Shown: in pieces, positions 1 to 8,771 of the stretch
How the letters are laid out: each line of letters opens with the position of its first letter
Numbering within the stretch: position 1 is the first letter of the stretch
NCBI RefSeq assembly: GCF_000368765.1
Contig: NZ_KB849655.1
Coordinates: 1,282,193-1,346,192 of the forward strand
DNA from: Acinetobacter junii CIP 64.5
GTDB lineage: Bacteria; Pseudomonadota; Gammaproteobacteria; Pseudomonadales; Moraxellaceae
Direction: 5' to 3'
DNA length: 64,000 nucleotides
Notes under the pieces: model-generated
Seen by the model: the letters and a program-made list of their open reading frames with translations, nothing else
Databases searched by the model: none
Told to the model about the DNA's origin: nothing
Made by a program: the position numbers and the translations under genes

Positions 1-113
1 CGGGTGGCTGATCTTAATTTTTGCCCAGAGTGGTGCAGTTTAGCCAGACGTTCAAAATCTTGTCTTAGAATGGGTTTGAGTAATTGATGAAATACGGTAT
101 TCTGATGTGACAA
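1..113 (-). CDS. IS4-family transposase, N-terminal fragment (partial)
   Basis: Read on the minus strand, position 113 begins a TTG codon followed by 37 open codons that run off the window. The product begins MSHQNTVFHQLLKPILRQDF and continues with a segment ending HHSGQKLRSATR. The pattern TVFxQLLKPI...DFExLAxxHHxGxxLRxxTR is that of the DUF4372-like N-terminal domain of IS4-family transposases, whose DDE catalytic core would follow outside the window. A strong Shine-Dalgarno (AAGGA, plus-strand tcctt at 122-126) sits eight bases before the TTG, which fixes the start. The identification rests on a short stretch but the match is characteristic. Confidence 0.65.
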   Translation of the reverse strand, partial: MSHQNTVFHQLLKPILRQDFERLAKLHHSGQKLRSAT

Positions 114-180
114 AACCTGAGTCCTTTATAGTTAAAGTGTTTGTTTGCACTCATATTTTAACTATTTAGACTCAGGTTTT
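112..180. promoter_or_regulatory. Long hairpin masking the transposase ribosome binding site; also terminator-like
   Basis: AAAACCTGAGT at 112-122 pairs with ACTCAGGTTTT at 170-180, and inside this ATAGTTAAA (128-136) pairs with TTTAACTAT (157-165). In minus-strand RNA entering from outside the element, the transposase Shine-Dalgarno and TTG start would be buried in the stem. RNA started within the loop would leave them free. IS10 and IS50 are known to block translation from read-through transcripts in this way. On the plus strand the stem ends in a T run, so it could also act as a terminator. Confidence 0.55.
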
Positions 181-230
181 TTTATTTAAAGCAAACTATG
201 GGACAGTAGTGGCTATAAGCCTCTTTCTTT

Positions 231-1694
231 TTAGAACGTCGACAATCCAGACCATTCCATAAAACGATATATCCAATATTTAAATTTTGATTCATCTGCA
301 TACTTTGAATAATCAACCGTCATTTGACGGCCATTTAGGTTATTCCACGATGAATTAAAATATGTCTCTGCATCACGAAAAACCTGTGCTTGTGTATTCC
401 CAACAACTCTCATGTTGGTCTCAAGATTATAATTTTTTAAATTACGTGCAGTTAGGTTTGCGGAACCAAGAATCAACTCTGCATGCTGATGATTATATTT
501 AAGCAGCATTTTACTATGACATTGCTCTCCATGTGTATCACACCATCGAATCGGAATACCAACAGCATTCAATTCAGAAGCAACTTGTCGATTGGGTATA
601 CCATTTTTTTGTCGACCAAATGCATCTTTATTCGGATCTAAGATCATCCGCACATCAACACCACGCTTTTTAGCTTGTTTAAGTGCCTCAATAATTTGTC
701 GTTCTGATAAATAAAACATAGCAATATCTAAATGATCTTGAGCTTTAGCCTCATTTATCATCTTGATTACAGCATCATAAATTGCTTTTTCAGTCAGTAC
801 CTGCACTTGTGGCAAGCTCTTATCCTCAGCAAATGCACCCATGATCACAACAGGACTTGAGCCCTTAGACATAGATGCAACTGCTTGCTCTGTCTGTAGC
901 ATATCAACCGCAGTTGGACCATCTACAACTAAAGCAACATTACTATGATGTGAACTGCCATCATGTGGATTTGCAGAAGTCACTAAGCTTTTCCAACCTT
1001 GTTCCGTATCCACAACCAAAGTTTTTCGATGATTTGCTTTGAAGTTAAATAGTTCTAAATAACTACGTAAAGTGATTTTATCGTCGCCAAATGGATTTTT
1101 TAACCATCCACCTTCTGAACTATTGCCTAGATTCTGACAACAGATATACCAAAAACCAGACCAAAGTGGATTAGATGCACGTAAAGGTTTCAAATCTGTT
1201 TCGATTACATCAATACCTGCTTGGCGCAATGAACGATAATGTTCAGGTGCAATCCCACCATATACCGAGTTGATTGGATCAGTGATCAGTACAATTTGAA
1301 TGTTCGGGTTCTGTTGTCGCTTTAGAATCAATGCATTTGTTAATTTTTGCATCAAAGGGATTTGCTGAATCTTGGATTGACCTACTTCTTGATTAAACAA
1401 AAACATATCCAGCACAATTGTGGTTTGTGCATCATCAATTAATTTAAAAATTTCAGTAAAAATTTTCTGATCGAAATGTTGAGTTCCTTGCGCATCGACA
1501 TAAGTTTGGTCTGCTAGAAATTTCACATTGGCATGACGTAATTGACCAGTGAAATTCAATCCTTTAGGAATAGGTTTCACCGTATGATAAATTGCAGAAG
1601 CAATATATCCTATCGCTAAAATACATAATATCACTGCCATGTAACGTCGACCTGACCAGTTTAACTTTTGATGAATTTTTTGGAAGATGCGCAT
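231..1694 (-). CDS. Phospholipase D-like (HKD) membrane-anchored protein
   Basis: A 487-residue member of the phospholipase D superfamily, which hydrolyses or transfers phosphodiester bonds through paired HxKxxxxD motifs. An uncleaved hydrophobic segment near residues 18-38 (YMAVILCILAIGYIASAIYH) suggests a membrane anchor with the catalytic part in the periplasm. The first motif, HRKTLVVD, is complete and is followed by SANPHD. The second reads HSKMLLKY with GSANLTARN after it, so the expected Asp is replaced. The family includes cardiolipin synthases and nucleases; the substrate cannot be told here. It stands alone, upstream of the IS remnant and downstream of a receptor gene with its own terminator. 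The family assignment is firm, the reaction unknown. Confidence 0.85.
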   Translation of the reverse strand: MRIFQKIHQKLNWSGRRYMAVILCILAIGYIASAIYHTVKPIPKGLNFTGQLRHANVKFLADQTYVDAQGTQHFDQKIFTEIFKLIDDAQTTIVLDMFLFNQEVGQSKIQQIPLMQKLTNALILKRQQNPNIQIVLITDPINSVYGGIAPEHYRSLRQAGIDVIETDLKPLRASNPLWSGFWYICCQNLGNSSEGGWLKNPFGDDKITLRSYLELFNFKANHRKTLVVDTEQGWKSLVTSANPHDGSSHHSNVALVVDGPTAVDMLQTEQAVASMSKGSSPVVIMGAFAEDKSLPQVQVLTEKAIYDAVIKMINEAKAQDHLDIAMFYLSERQIIEALKQAKKRGVDVRMILDPNKDAFGRQKNGIPNRQVASELNAVGIPIRWCDTHGEQCHSKMLLKYNHQHAELILGSANLTARNLKNYNLETNMRVVGNTQAQVFRDAETYFNSSWNNLNGRQMTVDYSKYADESKFKYWIYRFMEWSGLSTF

Positions 1695-1700
1695 ATAAAC

Positions 1701-1737
1701 AGAAAAAGCCCTAGCCTAATGAACCAAGGCTAGAGCT
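1701..1737 (-). terminator. Rho-independent terminator of the TonB-dependent receptor gene
   Basis: AGCCCTAGCC (1707-1716) pairs with GGCTAGAGCT (1728-1737) around an 11-base loop. Minus-strand RNA leaves the stem into a run of five U (1702-1706). It lies 36 bases after the receptor stop and before the phospholipase D-like gene, separating the two. Confidence 0.8.
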
Positions 1738-1772
1738 TATAGATTGATATTTCAATAAGATTTCAGTGAAAA

Positions 1773-3848
1773 TTAAAAGTTAAAATTTACACCAACTGTA
1801 AAATTACGACCAACTTGCGGGATCGTTGAAAGGAACGATGCATGTTGATAAATTTGATCATCTAAAAGATTATTTGCATTTAGAAAAACGCGATAATTAC
1901 CTAAATTACTATATTCACCCGAGTAAGCGACACCAAGATTCAACATATTATAACCTTGCGTTTCGGTTTCATATGCCGTGATTTTGTCTTGGTTAAAGAC
2001 ATGATAATACTCAGCAGATCCAGTGAACCCATCACCAAAATCAGCATTTACTTTAGTCCCTAAACGCCCCGCTGGAACACGTGGAGCATTTTCATTGTCG
2101 ATTTTTCCACGCACGTAATCACCAAACACACCTATTTTGTATGTAGGAGAAATTTGGTAAGCAGCTTCTGCCTCAGCTCCATAAAAACGTGCTTTGTCTT
2201 GAGTATATTTTACTAGGCGGAAGTCTTCGTAGCGATCTAAAGTTTGTGCGTAAATGTAGTCATCAAACCAGTTATGATAAACATGGATATGATAATCAAA
2301 ACGGTTGTTATCATAATGGAAGCCTAATTCCACATTGTTCGACTGCTCTTTTTTGAGCTGATCATTTCCTAACTCATAAGTATTGGTCGCAAAATGTTTA
2401 CCATCAGCATATAACTCTTGAGCTAGTGGTAGGCGTTGTTGATGCGATGCAACTAAAGAAAGTTTATAGTCTGGTGCAAATTCCCAGTTAGCGGCACCTG
2501 AAGCAGAAAATGCTGAACCATCAAAATCTTTCTTACTTGAATCTTCGATATCGATTTTTTGTTGATCCACACGAGCTGCCAACTCAACATGTACGTCATT
2601 GAATTGAGCATGTTCTAGGGCAAAAAGACTCCATTTTTTTGTCGTATTTGGCGCTAAAAATGCTTCTTCACCCGTTAAATTTAATTTCTGTTGTCCATAC
2701 TGAGTACCTATCACGCCTTCCCATGCACCGATTGGGTTATGTACCAACTCAACACGTCCATCATATGCTTTATTCTTGAAGCGAGTAGCAATCGTATCTT
2801 CTTCAATTTCATCGTGCTGATAGTCTGTATAGCTTGCTTGCGCTCTAAACTTCTTAAAACCTTTGAACGGATTGTCTAATTCAGAACGAATGTCATAACG
2901 TTCAGATTTTAAATCAATCCACGGTCCGGCTTCATGTACGTGTTCACCTTCATGTTCATCATGATGATCACCACCATGCTCATCTTCGTGTTCATGATCA
3001 CCACAATGTAAATGTGGAGTCCCAACTAAATGAGCTTCACAACTTTCATATTCATGACTATGGCCAGGTAGACCATATTTATCTTGACGATTACTGTAAG
3101 AAATCCCTGTAAAACCACGATCGTAGATCCATGACAAACCAACATTTACAGTTTGACCTTCAGCAAAAGTATTATCAACTCGGCGCTCTTTTTCACCTTC
3201 ATGAAAATAATCGGGTGCAATGTAATTATTCGCATCACGTTTTAAACCTTCAACACGTAATGCTACTTGATCGCCTAAACCAACTGTAACACCAGCACTT
3301 GCCAGCTTTTCATCACTTCCCGTGTTGTAGCGTAATCCAACATTTCCTTCATAACCTTTTTCAGGCATTTGCGTAGGTAACTTACTGTCAATCACATTGA
3401 CTAAACCACCTACTGTACCTGCACCAAATAATAATGTAGAAGGACCACGAATCACTTCGACCTGTTTTGCTAATGCAGGATCTACAGTTACCGCATGATC
3501 AGGTGATAAGGTCGATACATCAATGTTTTCAGATGAGTTTTGTAAGATTTTAACTCGAGCACCATCTTGACCTCGGATGACAGGACGACTTGAACCAGCG
3601 CCGAACTGATTTGAATAAATCCCCGTTTGTTGCCCAAGTACATCCCCAATGGTTACGGCACCTTGTGATAATTTAGTTTGATCGATCACACTATCGGCTA
3701 CCGCAAAATCCTGTGAGGTTTGTTCCAATGGATGCGCTTTGATTCTAATCGTTTCTAAGCTTTCAACTTTTTCATTTTCAGCAGCAAAAGCTGTTACAGA
3801 AACAGCTGCTAATATAGACAGCGTTAATATATTTTTATAAAACAACAT
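1773..3848 (-). CDS. znuD: TonB-dependent outer-membrane receptor, ZnuD-like (zinc uptake)
   Basis: A 691-residue outer-membrane receptor. A signal peptide (MLFYKNILTLSILAAVSVTA then FA/AE) is followed by a TonB-box-like ETIRIKA, a plug domain (VIDQTKLSQGAVTIGDVLGQ, RGPSTLLFGAGTVGG) and a 22-strand barrel ending in NFTVGVNFNF. A long extracellular loop near residues 263-306 is packed with His, Asp and Glu and holds two Cys (CEAHLVGTPHLHC), like the zinc-binding loop of Neisseria ZnuD. The frame is open as far as 3932, but that extension would encode through the Zur box. The ATG at 3848 is chosen because the signal peptide starts there and GAG lies at a workable distance. Zinc as substrate is inferred from the loop plus the Zur box. 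Confidence 0.87.
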   Translation of the reverse strand: MLFYKNILTLSILAAVSVTAFAAENEKVESLETIRIKAHPLEQTSQDFAVADSVIDQTKLSQGAVTIGDVLGQQTGIYSNQFGAGSSRPVIRGQDGARVKILQNSSENIDVSTLSPDHAVTVDPALAKQVEVIRGPSTLLFGAGTVGGLVNVIDSKLPTQMPEKGYEGNVGLRYNTGSDEKLASAGVTVGLGDQVALRVEGLKRDANNYIAPDYFHEGEKERRVDNTFAEGQTVNVGLSWIYDRGFTGISYSNRQDKYGLPGHSHEYESCEAHLVGTPHLHCGDHEHEDEHGGDHHDEHEGEHVHEAGPWIDLKSERYDIRSELDNPFKGFKKFRAQASYTDYQHDEIEEDTIATRFKNKAYDGRVELVHNPIGAWEGVIGTQYGQQKLNLTGEEAFLAPNTTKKWSLFALEHAQFNDVHVELAARVDQQKIDIEDSSKKDFDGSAFSASGAANWEFAPDYKLSLVASHQQRLPLAQELYADGKHFATNTYELGNDQLKKEQSNNVELGFHYDNNRFDYHIHVYHNWFDDYIYAQTLDRYEDFRLVKYTQDKARFYGAEAEAAYQISPTYKIGVFGDYVRGKIDNENAPRVPAGRLGTKVNADFGDGFTGSAEYYHVFNQDKITAYETETQGYNMLNLGVAYSGEYSNLGNYRVFLNANNLLDDQIYQHASFLSTIPQVGRNFTVGVNFNF

Positions 3849-3872
3849 GAACATTATCTCGAACCAATTTAT

Positions 3873-3894
3873 TTTTGTTATATTATAACATTTC
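3873..3894. promoter_or_regulatory. Zur box (zinc-uptake repressor operator)
   Basis: On the minus strand this reads GAAATGTTATAATATAACAAAA, a near-perfect palindrome around GTTATANTATAAC. It matches the known gammaproteobacterial Zur consensus GAAATGTTATANTATAACATTTC over all but the last few bases. It lies 25 bases before the chosen start of the ZnuD-like receptor gene and 87 bases before the divergent DUF4184 gene, so zinc-bound Zur could repress either or both. Confidence 0.85.
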
Positions 3895-3981
3895 ATCCAA
3901 TTTGCAATAAGAAACATCACAACACGAAACATTTGCTACACTGCTGCTCCATGATTTCATAAAAACTCGTTTTCTAACGAT

Positions 3982-4740
3982 ATGCCTTTTACACTTTCCC
4001 ACGCTGTACTTGCACCACCATTATCAAAACTGACTAAAGGACATCTTCCTATTGCTGCTTTGGCGATTGGATGCATGACACCTGATTTATATCGTTTATT
4101 TACTCAAGCCAATCTACCTATCGCACACCAATGGTCAGGAGTTATTTTTCCCAACCTTCCGATAGGTTTATTTTTCTGCTTACTTTGGTATCTGATCTAT
4201 CGCCCTGTGATGTATCGAGTACTTGGAATCATTCATCCTCTAAATATTAAATCGTTTGATCAAATCATCACTTTCGTATTAATGACTTGTTTTGCAATTA
4301 TCATCGGTACCGCAACCCACTTAGTATGGGATGGTTTAACGCATCTCGATTTTCGAACTTTCGCTTTTAGAAATTTACTGGCTCAGAACATTTCAATATT
4401 TGGTTTGAATTATCCATTACATTTCATATTGCAAATTACTTCATCTGTAGTTGCTTTACCTTTTATCTTTTGCATGTGTAAAAGCTATTACCATACCCAT
4501 AAGCAACCGAAAGCTGTTCCTGTAAAAATTAAATTATTCATGATCATAAGCTTAATAATTTCAACAATTTCTGGAATGTTATCTGTTTGGGGCTATAGTC
4601 GCCACATCCATTCTGATCTTTGGAACACCGAACGATATTTTTTTATCGGTAAATCAATTAATGAGTTCACTCAGACAGGATTAATACTATTTACTGCCTC
4701 ATGTTTAGTCCTATTATTTTTAGATCGAAATAAGAACTAA
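3982..4740 (+). CDS. DUF4184 family integral membrane protein
   Basis: A 252-residue protein with the DUF4184 signature at its N-terminus: MPFTLSHAVLAPPL, then ALAIGCMTPDLYRLF. A second His/Asp motif, GTATHLVWDGLTH, follows near residue 115. The layout of His and Asp residues before transmembrane helices recalls the YdjM/DUF457 membrane hydrolase-like families, though no activity is established. About five hydrophobic segments are visible (roughly residues 50-70, 90-115, 140-165, 185-205, 230-245). It is divergent from the ZnuD-like receptor gene and shares its intergenic region, including the Zur box; co-regulation by zinc is possible but unproven. Confidence 0.8.
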   Translation: MPFTLSHAVLAPPLSKLTKGHLPIAALAIGCMTPDLYRLFTQANLPIAHQWSGVIFPNLPIGLFFCLLWYLIYRPVMYRVLGIIHPLNIKSFDQIITFVLMTCFAIIIGTATHLVWDGLTHLDFRTFAFRNLLAQNISIFGLNYPLHFILQITSSVVALPFIFCMCKSYYHTHKQPKAVPVKIKLFMIISLIISTISGMLSVWGYSRHIHSDLWNTERYFFIGKSINEFTQTGLILFTASCLVLLFLDRNKN

Positions 4741-4893
4741 AGCTCATTTTAATTAAAAGCGGATGTTTAAGATTCTGTTAAAGCATTAAGACTTGAGACT
4801 ATACGTTCAACAAGGCATAATCTCCCCTTCATTGGTGCTGCGCTGTTTACGCATTCACCTTCTAGCCAATATAGTTTGGATAAATAATTCAAT

Positions 4894-6675
4894 ATGATGC
4901 GCACTCATTACTGTGGCTCTTTAACTGAAGCCCAAATCGATCAAACAGTTACTCTATGCGGTTGGGTTCATCGTCGCCGTGACCATGGCGGTGTGATTTT
5001 CCTTGATATGCGTGACCGTGATGGTTTAGTTCAAGTCGTTATTGATCCTGATACACCAGAAGCATTCGCTACTGCGGATAAAGCACGTTCTGAATTTGTT
5101 TTAAAAATTACAGGTCGTGTACGTCGTCGCTATGAAGGTACTGAAAATGCCAACATGGTGAGTGGTCAAATTGAAGTTTTGGCAAAAGAAATCGAAGTTC
5201 TTGCTGCTTCTGAAACTCCGCCATTCCCATTAAATGACGAAAATACCAATATTTCTGAAGAAATTCGTTTGAAATATCGTTTCTTGGACATCCGTCGTCC
5301 AGAAATGTTAGATCGTTTACGCTTCCGTTCTAAAGTTACTAACTTAATTCGTAACTATTTCGAAGATCACGGTTTTCTAGACGTTGAAACACCTATCTTG
5401 ACTCGTGCAACTCCTGAGGGCGCACGTGACTATTTAGTACCAAGCCGTGTTTCAAATGGTAGTTTCTACGCGCTTCCACAATCACCACAATTGTTTAAAC
5501 AATTGTTGATGGTAGGTGGTATTGATCGTTATTACCAAATCGCGAAATGTTTCCGTGATGAGGATCTACGTGCAGATCGTCAGCCTGAATTTACCCAAAT
5601 CGACGTTGAAACATCGTTCATGAGTGACGATGACATCATGGATTTAATGGAAGGCTTAACAGTTAAAATGTTCAACGAATTATTGAATGTAAAATTCGAT
5701 AAATTCGAACGTATGACTTATGCCGACGCAATGCGTGATTATGCTTCTGATAAACCAGATATGCGTATTCCATTGAAATTGGTTGACGTTGCAGACTTGA
5801 TGCAAGACGTTGAGTTCAAAGTTTTCGCTGGTCCTGCAAAAGATCCTAAAGGTCGTATTGTAGCGTTACGTGTTCCTGGTGCAGGTTCACTACCACGTAG
5901 TGCGATTGACGAATACACTAAATTCGTAGGCATCTACGGTGCTAAAGGCTTGGCTTATATTAAAGTCAATGAACTTGAGAAAGGCATCGAAGGTCTTCAA
6001 TCACCAATCGTTAAATTCATCGAACCAATCGTACTTGATTTACTCAAACGCGTTGGTGCTGAAAACGGTGACATCGTATTCTTTGGGGCAGACAAGGCGA
6101 AGATCGTAAATGACGCGATGGGCGCTCTTCGTGTGAAAATCGGTCATGACTTGAATCTTGCAACGTGCGAGTGGGCTCCACTTTGGGTTGTTGACTTCCC
6201 AATGTTCGAAGAAACTGATGATGGCAAATGGACTTCTGTTCACCACCCATTCACACTACCAAAATCAAGTGTTGAAGAAGTAAAGAGCAATCCAGGTGCG
6301 GCATTGTCAGTTGCATACGATATGGTATTGAACGGTACTGAAATCGGTGGTGGTTCACTTCGTATCTATACACTAGAAATGCAAAAAGCAATTTTCGAAG
6401 CTTTAGGTATCGGCGAAGAAGAAGCGGAAGAAAAATTCAGCTTCTTATTGAACGCATTACGTTATGGTGCGCCTCCACACGGTGGTTTGGCTTTTGGTCT
6501 TGACCGTTTGATCATGTTGATGACTGGTGCATCTTCAATTCGTGATGTGATCGCATTCCCGAAAACGAAGACTGCTGAATGTCCATTGACTCAAGCTCCA
6601 GCTCCTGTTGAAGCAAATCAATTGCGTGACTTAGGCATTCGTTTACGTGAAAAGCCGAAAGCTGAAGAAAAATAA
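4894..6675 (+). CDS. aspS: Aspartate--tRNA ligase
   Basis: A 593-residue bacterial-type class IIb synthetase that charges tRNA(Asp) with aspartate in the cytoplasm. An OB-fold anticodon-binding domain occupies about residues 1-110. Motif 1 follows ([20 protein letters not shown]), then motif 2 around [19 protein letters not shown], the bacterial GAD insertion domain at about 285-425, and motif 3 ([14 protein letters not shown]). His31 in [10 protein letters not shown] is the residue found in non-discriminating enzymes such as that of Pseudomonas aeruginosa, where discriminating ones have Leu. This suggests the enzyme also makes Asp-tRNA(Asn) for GatCAB. Two ATG codons stand in tandem at the start; either may be used. 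It has its own terminator and marks one border of the LOS core locus. Confidence 0.98.
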   Translation: MMRTHYCGSLTEAQIDQTVTLCGWVHRRRDHGGVIFLDMRDRDGLVQVVIDPDTPEAFATADKARSEFVLKITGRVRRRYEGTENANMVSGQIEVLAKEIEVLAASETPPFPLNDENTNISEEIRLKYRFLDIRRPEMLDRLRFRSKVTNLIRNYFEDHGFLDVETPILTRATPEGARDYLVPSRVSNGSFYALPQSPQLFKQLLMVGGIDRYYQIAKCFRDEDLRADRQPEFTQIDVETSFMSDDDIMDLMEGLTVKMFNELLNVKFDKFERMTYADAMRDYASDKPDMRIPLKLVDVADLMQDVEFKVFAGPAKDPKGRIVALRVPGAGSLPRSAIDEYTKFVGIYGAKGLAYIKVNELEKGIEGLQSPIVKFIEPIVLDLLKRVGAENGDIVFFGADKAKIVNDAMGALRVKIGHDLNLATCEWAPLWVVDFPMFEETDDGKWTSVHHPFTLPKSSVEEVKSNPGAALSVAYDMVLNGTEIGGGSLRIYTLEMQKAIFEALGIGEEEAEEKFSFLLNALRYGAPPHGGLAFGLDRLIMLMTGASSIRDVIAFPKTKTAECPLTQAPAPVEANQLRDLGIRLREKPKAEEK

Positions 6676-6696
6676 TCTGTAGTTTTATGGATTAAA

Positions 6697-6726
6697 TAAA
6701 AACCCTGTCTCGTACAGGGTTTTTTT
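6697..6726 (+). terminator. aspS terminator
   Basis: AAAAACCCTGTCTCGTACAG followed by GGT and a T run: ACCCTGT (6702-6708) pairs with ACAGGGT (6714-6720) over a five-base loop, then seven T. It lies 22 bases after the aspS stop codon. Confidence 0.9.
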
Positions 6727-6835
6727 ATGGCTATCAGATCTCCTCCTTTTGGAGAGCGTTGGTACGATAATTTATACTTTGAGAATATCTATGCTAGTGG
6801 CATAATGAACTGCTTTTTATTGAGAGGTCATTGTT

Positions 6836-7057
6836 ATGGCAATGCGTCCTGATGTACGTCGACATGCAATTGTGATTATTGTGTTTTCTTTGGCACAATG
6901 GTTTTTTATGCGCTATATCTTAGCAAATGAACTTTTCAATATGACGACCAATGAACGCATTTTATATTTTTGCGTTAGTAGCTTAGCAGGTGCACTTCTA
7001 ATCTTTGTCGCCCTCATTTATATGGTCCTCAAAGGCAACGCGAATAAACAAGATTAA
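6836..7057 (+). CDS. Small two-helix membrane protein, unknown function
   Basis: A 73-residue protein with two hydrophobic segments (about residues 11-31, IVIIVFSLAQWFFMRYIL, and 44-66, FCVSSLAGALLIFVALIYMV) and a short basic tail. It is preceded by GAGAGG nine bases before the ATG. Only five bases separate it from the downstream acyltransferase, so the two are probably co-transcribed. I recognise no family; a helper role for the acyltransferase or for LOS export is only a guess from position. Confidence 0.7.
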   Translation: MAMRPDVRRHAIVIIVFSLAQWFFMRYILANELFNMTTNERILYFCVSSLAGALLIFVALIYMVLKGNANKQD

Positions 7058-7062
7058 TCGCA

Positions 7063-7950
7063 ATGTCGTTTTATACCACTTTACTCCGTATTCTACCTTT
7101 AGCATTTTTGCGCAGTATTGCAAAAGTGGCGGCTTACTTTATTAATCAAAATCCAAATAAAAGTATGCTTTGGAAAACACGGGTAAATCTCAGTCTTGCT
7201 TATCCAGATATTCCTGAGCGTGAGCGTGAAAAGCTTGCTAAAGAAAGCGTGACAAAGCAATGTCTAAGTTATATCGAATCTGGGAAATGCTGGGCAATGC
7301 CTCCAGAATGGAGTATCCAGCAAATAAAGATGGTTCATCATTTAGATGTACTAACAAATGCATTAAATGACCCCCGCGGTGCTTTAATTATTACCCCTCA
7401 CCTCGGTACATGGGAAATGATGAATGCATGGGTACACCAATATGGTATTCCTACCATTATGTATAAACCCATGAAAGACTCAGGATTTAATGCTTTTGCT
7501 TTACATGCTCGCCAACGGTTAAACGCGACACTAGTTCCAACTGATGCCAACGGTGTTAAAGCATTATTCAAAAACCTCAAACAAGGTGGTTTCAGTGTAA
7601 TTCTGCCAGATCATGTCCCTCAACCCTCTGGTGGTGTCGTGGTTCCTTTTTTTGGAGTTCCCTGCTTAACCAGTACTTTAGCCAGCAAAATGGCACAAAA
7701 AACTCAATGCCGTTTAGTGGGATTAAGTTGTTTCCGTAGAGAGGGTGGTGAAGGTTTTGAGGTCTACTGTGATGATCTCAATGATCCTGAACTCTATGAT
7801 CGAGATATAGAAGTTGCGACAACTGCATTAAATAAAGCGGTAGAGCAAATGATCAACCGCTTTCCAACTGAATACATGTGGGGATATAAGCGGTTTAGAG
7901 CTATAAATGCCTCAGATGAACACTATAAGAAAAATTCAATAATGATATAA
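7063..7950 (+). CDS. Lysophospholipid acyltransferase of the LpxL/HtrB family
   Basis: A 295-residue lipid A-type late acyltransferase. These inner-membrane enzymes move an acyl chain from acyl-ACP to a lipid A precursor or related lipid. The catalytic HxxxxE motif is HLGTWE near residue 111. The block ILPDHVPQPSGGVVVPFFG followed by TSTLASKMAQKT matches the conserved LpxL core, and PTEYMWGYKRF is the usual C-terminal signature. The N-terminal hydrophobic stretch is weak. It directly precedes the LOS glycosyltransferase block and may be a resident acyltransferase of that locus, but the acceptor is not determined. It is distinct from the OafA-type enzyme further along. Confidence 0.85.
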   Translation: MSFYTTLLRILPLAFLRSIAKVAAYFINQNPNKSMLWKTRVNLSLAYPDIPEREREKLAKESVTKQCLSYIESGKCWAMPPEWSIQQIKMVHHLDVLTNALNDPRGALIITPHLGTWEMMNAWVHQYGIPTIMYKPMKDSGFNAFALHARQRLNATLVPTDANGVKALFKNLKQGGFSVILPDHVPQPSGGVVVPFFGVPCLTSTLASKMAQKTQCRLVGLSCFRREGGEGFEVYCDDLNDPELYDRDIEVATTALNKAVEQMINRFPTEYMWGYKRFRAINASDEHYKKNSIMI

Positions 7951-7955
7951 AATTA

Positions 7956-8771
7956 CTATTTAAACTTAATTTTTGTCACTTTTTTCCCTTGAAAAAACCA
8001 TATTCCAATTTGAATAAAAGATAGTATTTGTAGAAATGGGCGCCCAAGTTCACGCTGAGCTTTGGCCCTTAAACTCAACTTCTTTTTAACTTTAATCTCT
8101 CCTTTACGAATATTTCGAACTTCCTCTAACGAGCTAGGAAAATTTGTCTCACCGTCAGTTAAAATTACATCTTGAATACATAGCGCTGGCGATAACTGAT
8201 ATATTTTTTGATGGGATTCTTCTGGATAAGCCCTAAATATAATATGGTCTATAGGTATAAGTTCTGATAGCCTAGCCGTAAAATCTATTAGAGATTCTGC
8301 GGCGCGACGTGACAAAATATATCCACCAGCCCCCATATGTGGACCATTTAGTACTACTAATTCACGTTTATTTTCAAGAGTTAAAGGCTCATCTTTTCTA
8401 GAAAGAAATACCTTACGATATAAAGTTTCTAATTTAACTATTTCACATTGCTCAGAAATCCATTGAGAATTTTTCAAAAAAAATTGAGCAGAATTACCTA
8501 AATAAATATCATCTTCAAATATGGCAATATAATCTAATTTTTCATCAACAGCTTTTTTCCATAAGCAGACATGGCTTAATATGCAAGAAATTTCATTTGG
8601 ATGTAAATCAGTTTTATCGACCGTTATGCCTAGATCAAGTGCTGTTGAAGATAAAGTGATGGGAGTAATCGCATCAAAAAATTCAAATACTAATCCCTCT
8701 TTAGTAAATTCAGTATGAATATGCTTTCTACGTTGAGACTCATTTGAAAGACTTATTACATAATTTCTCAT
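7956..8771 (-). CDS. Glycosyltransferase family 25 (LOS core), copy 1
   Basis: A 271-residue GT25 enzyme, the family of lipooligosaccharide galactosyl- and glucosyltransferases such as LgtB/Lex2B. The N-terminus MRNYVISLSNESQRRKHI is the family opening. The metal-binding region is YIAIFEDDIYLGN near residue 90, and GAGGYILSRRAAESLI follows. The ATG at 8771 is chosen over an in-frame GTG at 8804 because the family motif starts there and GAAG lies about ten bases upstream. A basic C-terminus (KVKKKLSLRAKAQRELGR) with a final hydrophobic stretch suggests membrane association. It converges on the lipid A-type acyltransferase with five bases between them. The sugar transferred cannot be told. Confidence 0.85.
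   Translation of the reverse strand: MRNYVISLSNESQRRKHIHTEFTKEGLVFEFFDAITPITLSSTALDLGITVDKTDLHPNEISCILSHVCLWKKAVDEKLDYIAIFEDDIYLGNSAQFFLKNSQWISEQCEIVKLETLYRKVFLSRKDEPLTLENKRELVVLNGPHMGAGGYILSRRAAESLIDFTARLSELIPIDHIIFRAYPEESHQKIYQLSPALCIQDVILTDGETNFPSSLEEVRNIRKGEIKVKKKLSLRAKAQRELGRPFLQILSFIQIGIWFFQGKKVTKIKFK

Larger units (their letters stand above)
1..207 (-). mobile_element. IS4-family insertion sequence, 5' end only (cut by window edge)
   Basis: The first ~113 bases encode, on the minus strand, the N-terminus of an IS4-type transposase, and the next ~70 bases form a long hairpin of the kind that precedes such genes. The outer end of the element is not certain. The phospholipase D-like gene ends intact at 231, so the IS end must lie between about 181 and 230. 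I set it at the minus-strand motif beginning ACTGTCCCA (199-207), which is a guess. The rest of the element and its other terminal repeat lie outside the window, so no target duplication can be checked. Confidence 0.6.

Noticed and set aside
1..87. Plus-strand open frame from the window start to a TGA at 85-87
   Set aside because: It is the opposite-strand shadow of the transposase frame, and its translation looks unlike a natural protein end.
2691..2879. Short plus-strand frame inside the receptor gene
   Set aside because: Opposite-strand shadow; no ribosome binding site and low-complexity product.
3849..3932. N-terminal extension of the TonB-dependent receptor (28 more residues)
   Set aside because: It lies across the Zur box and puts residues before a normal signal peptide; the ATG at 3848 is better.
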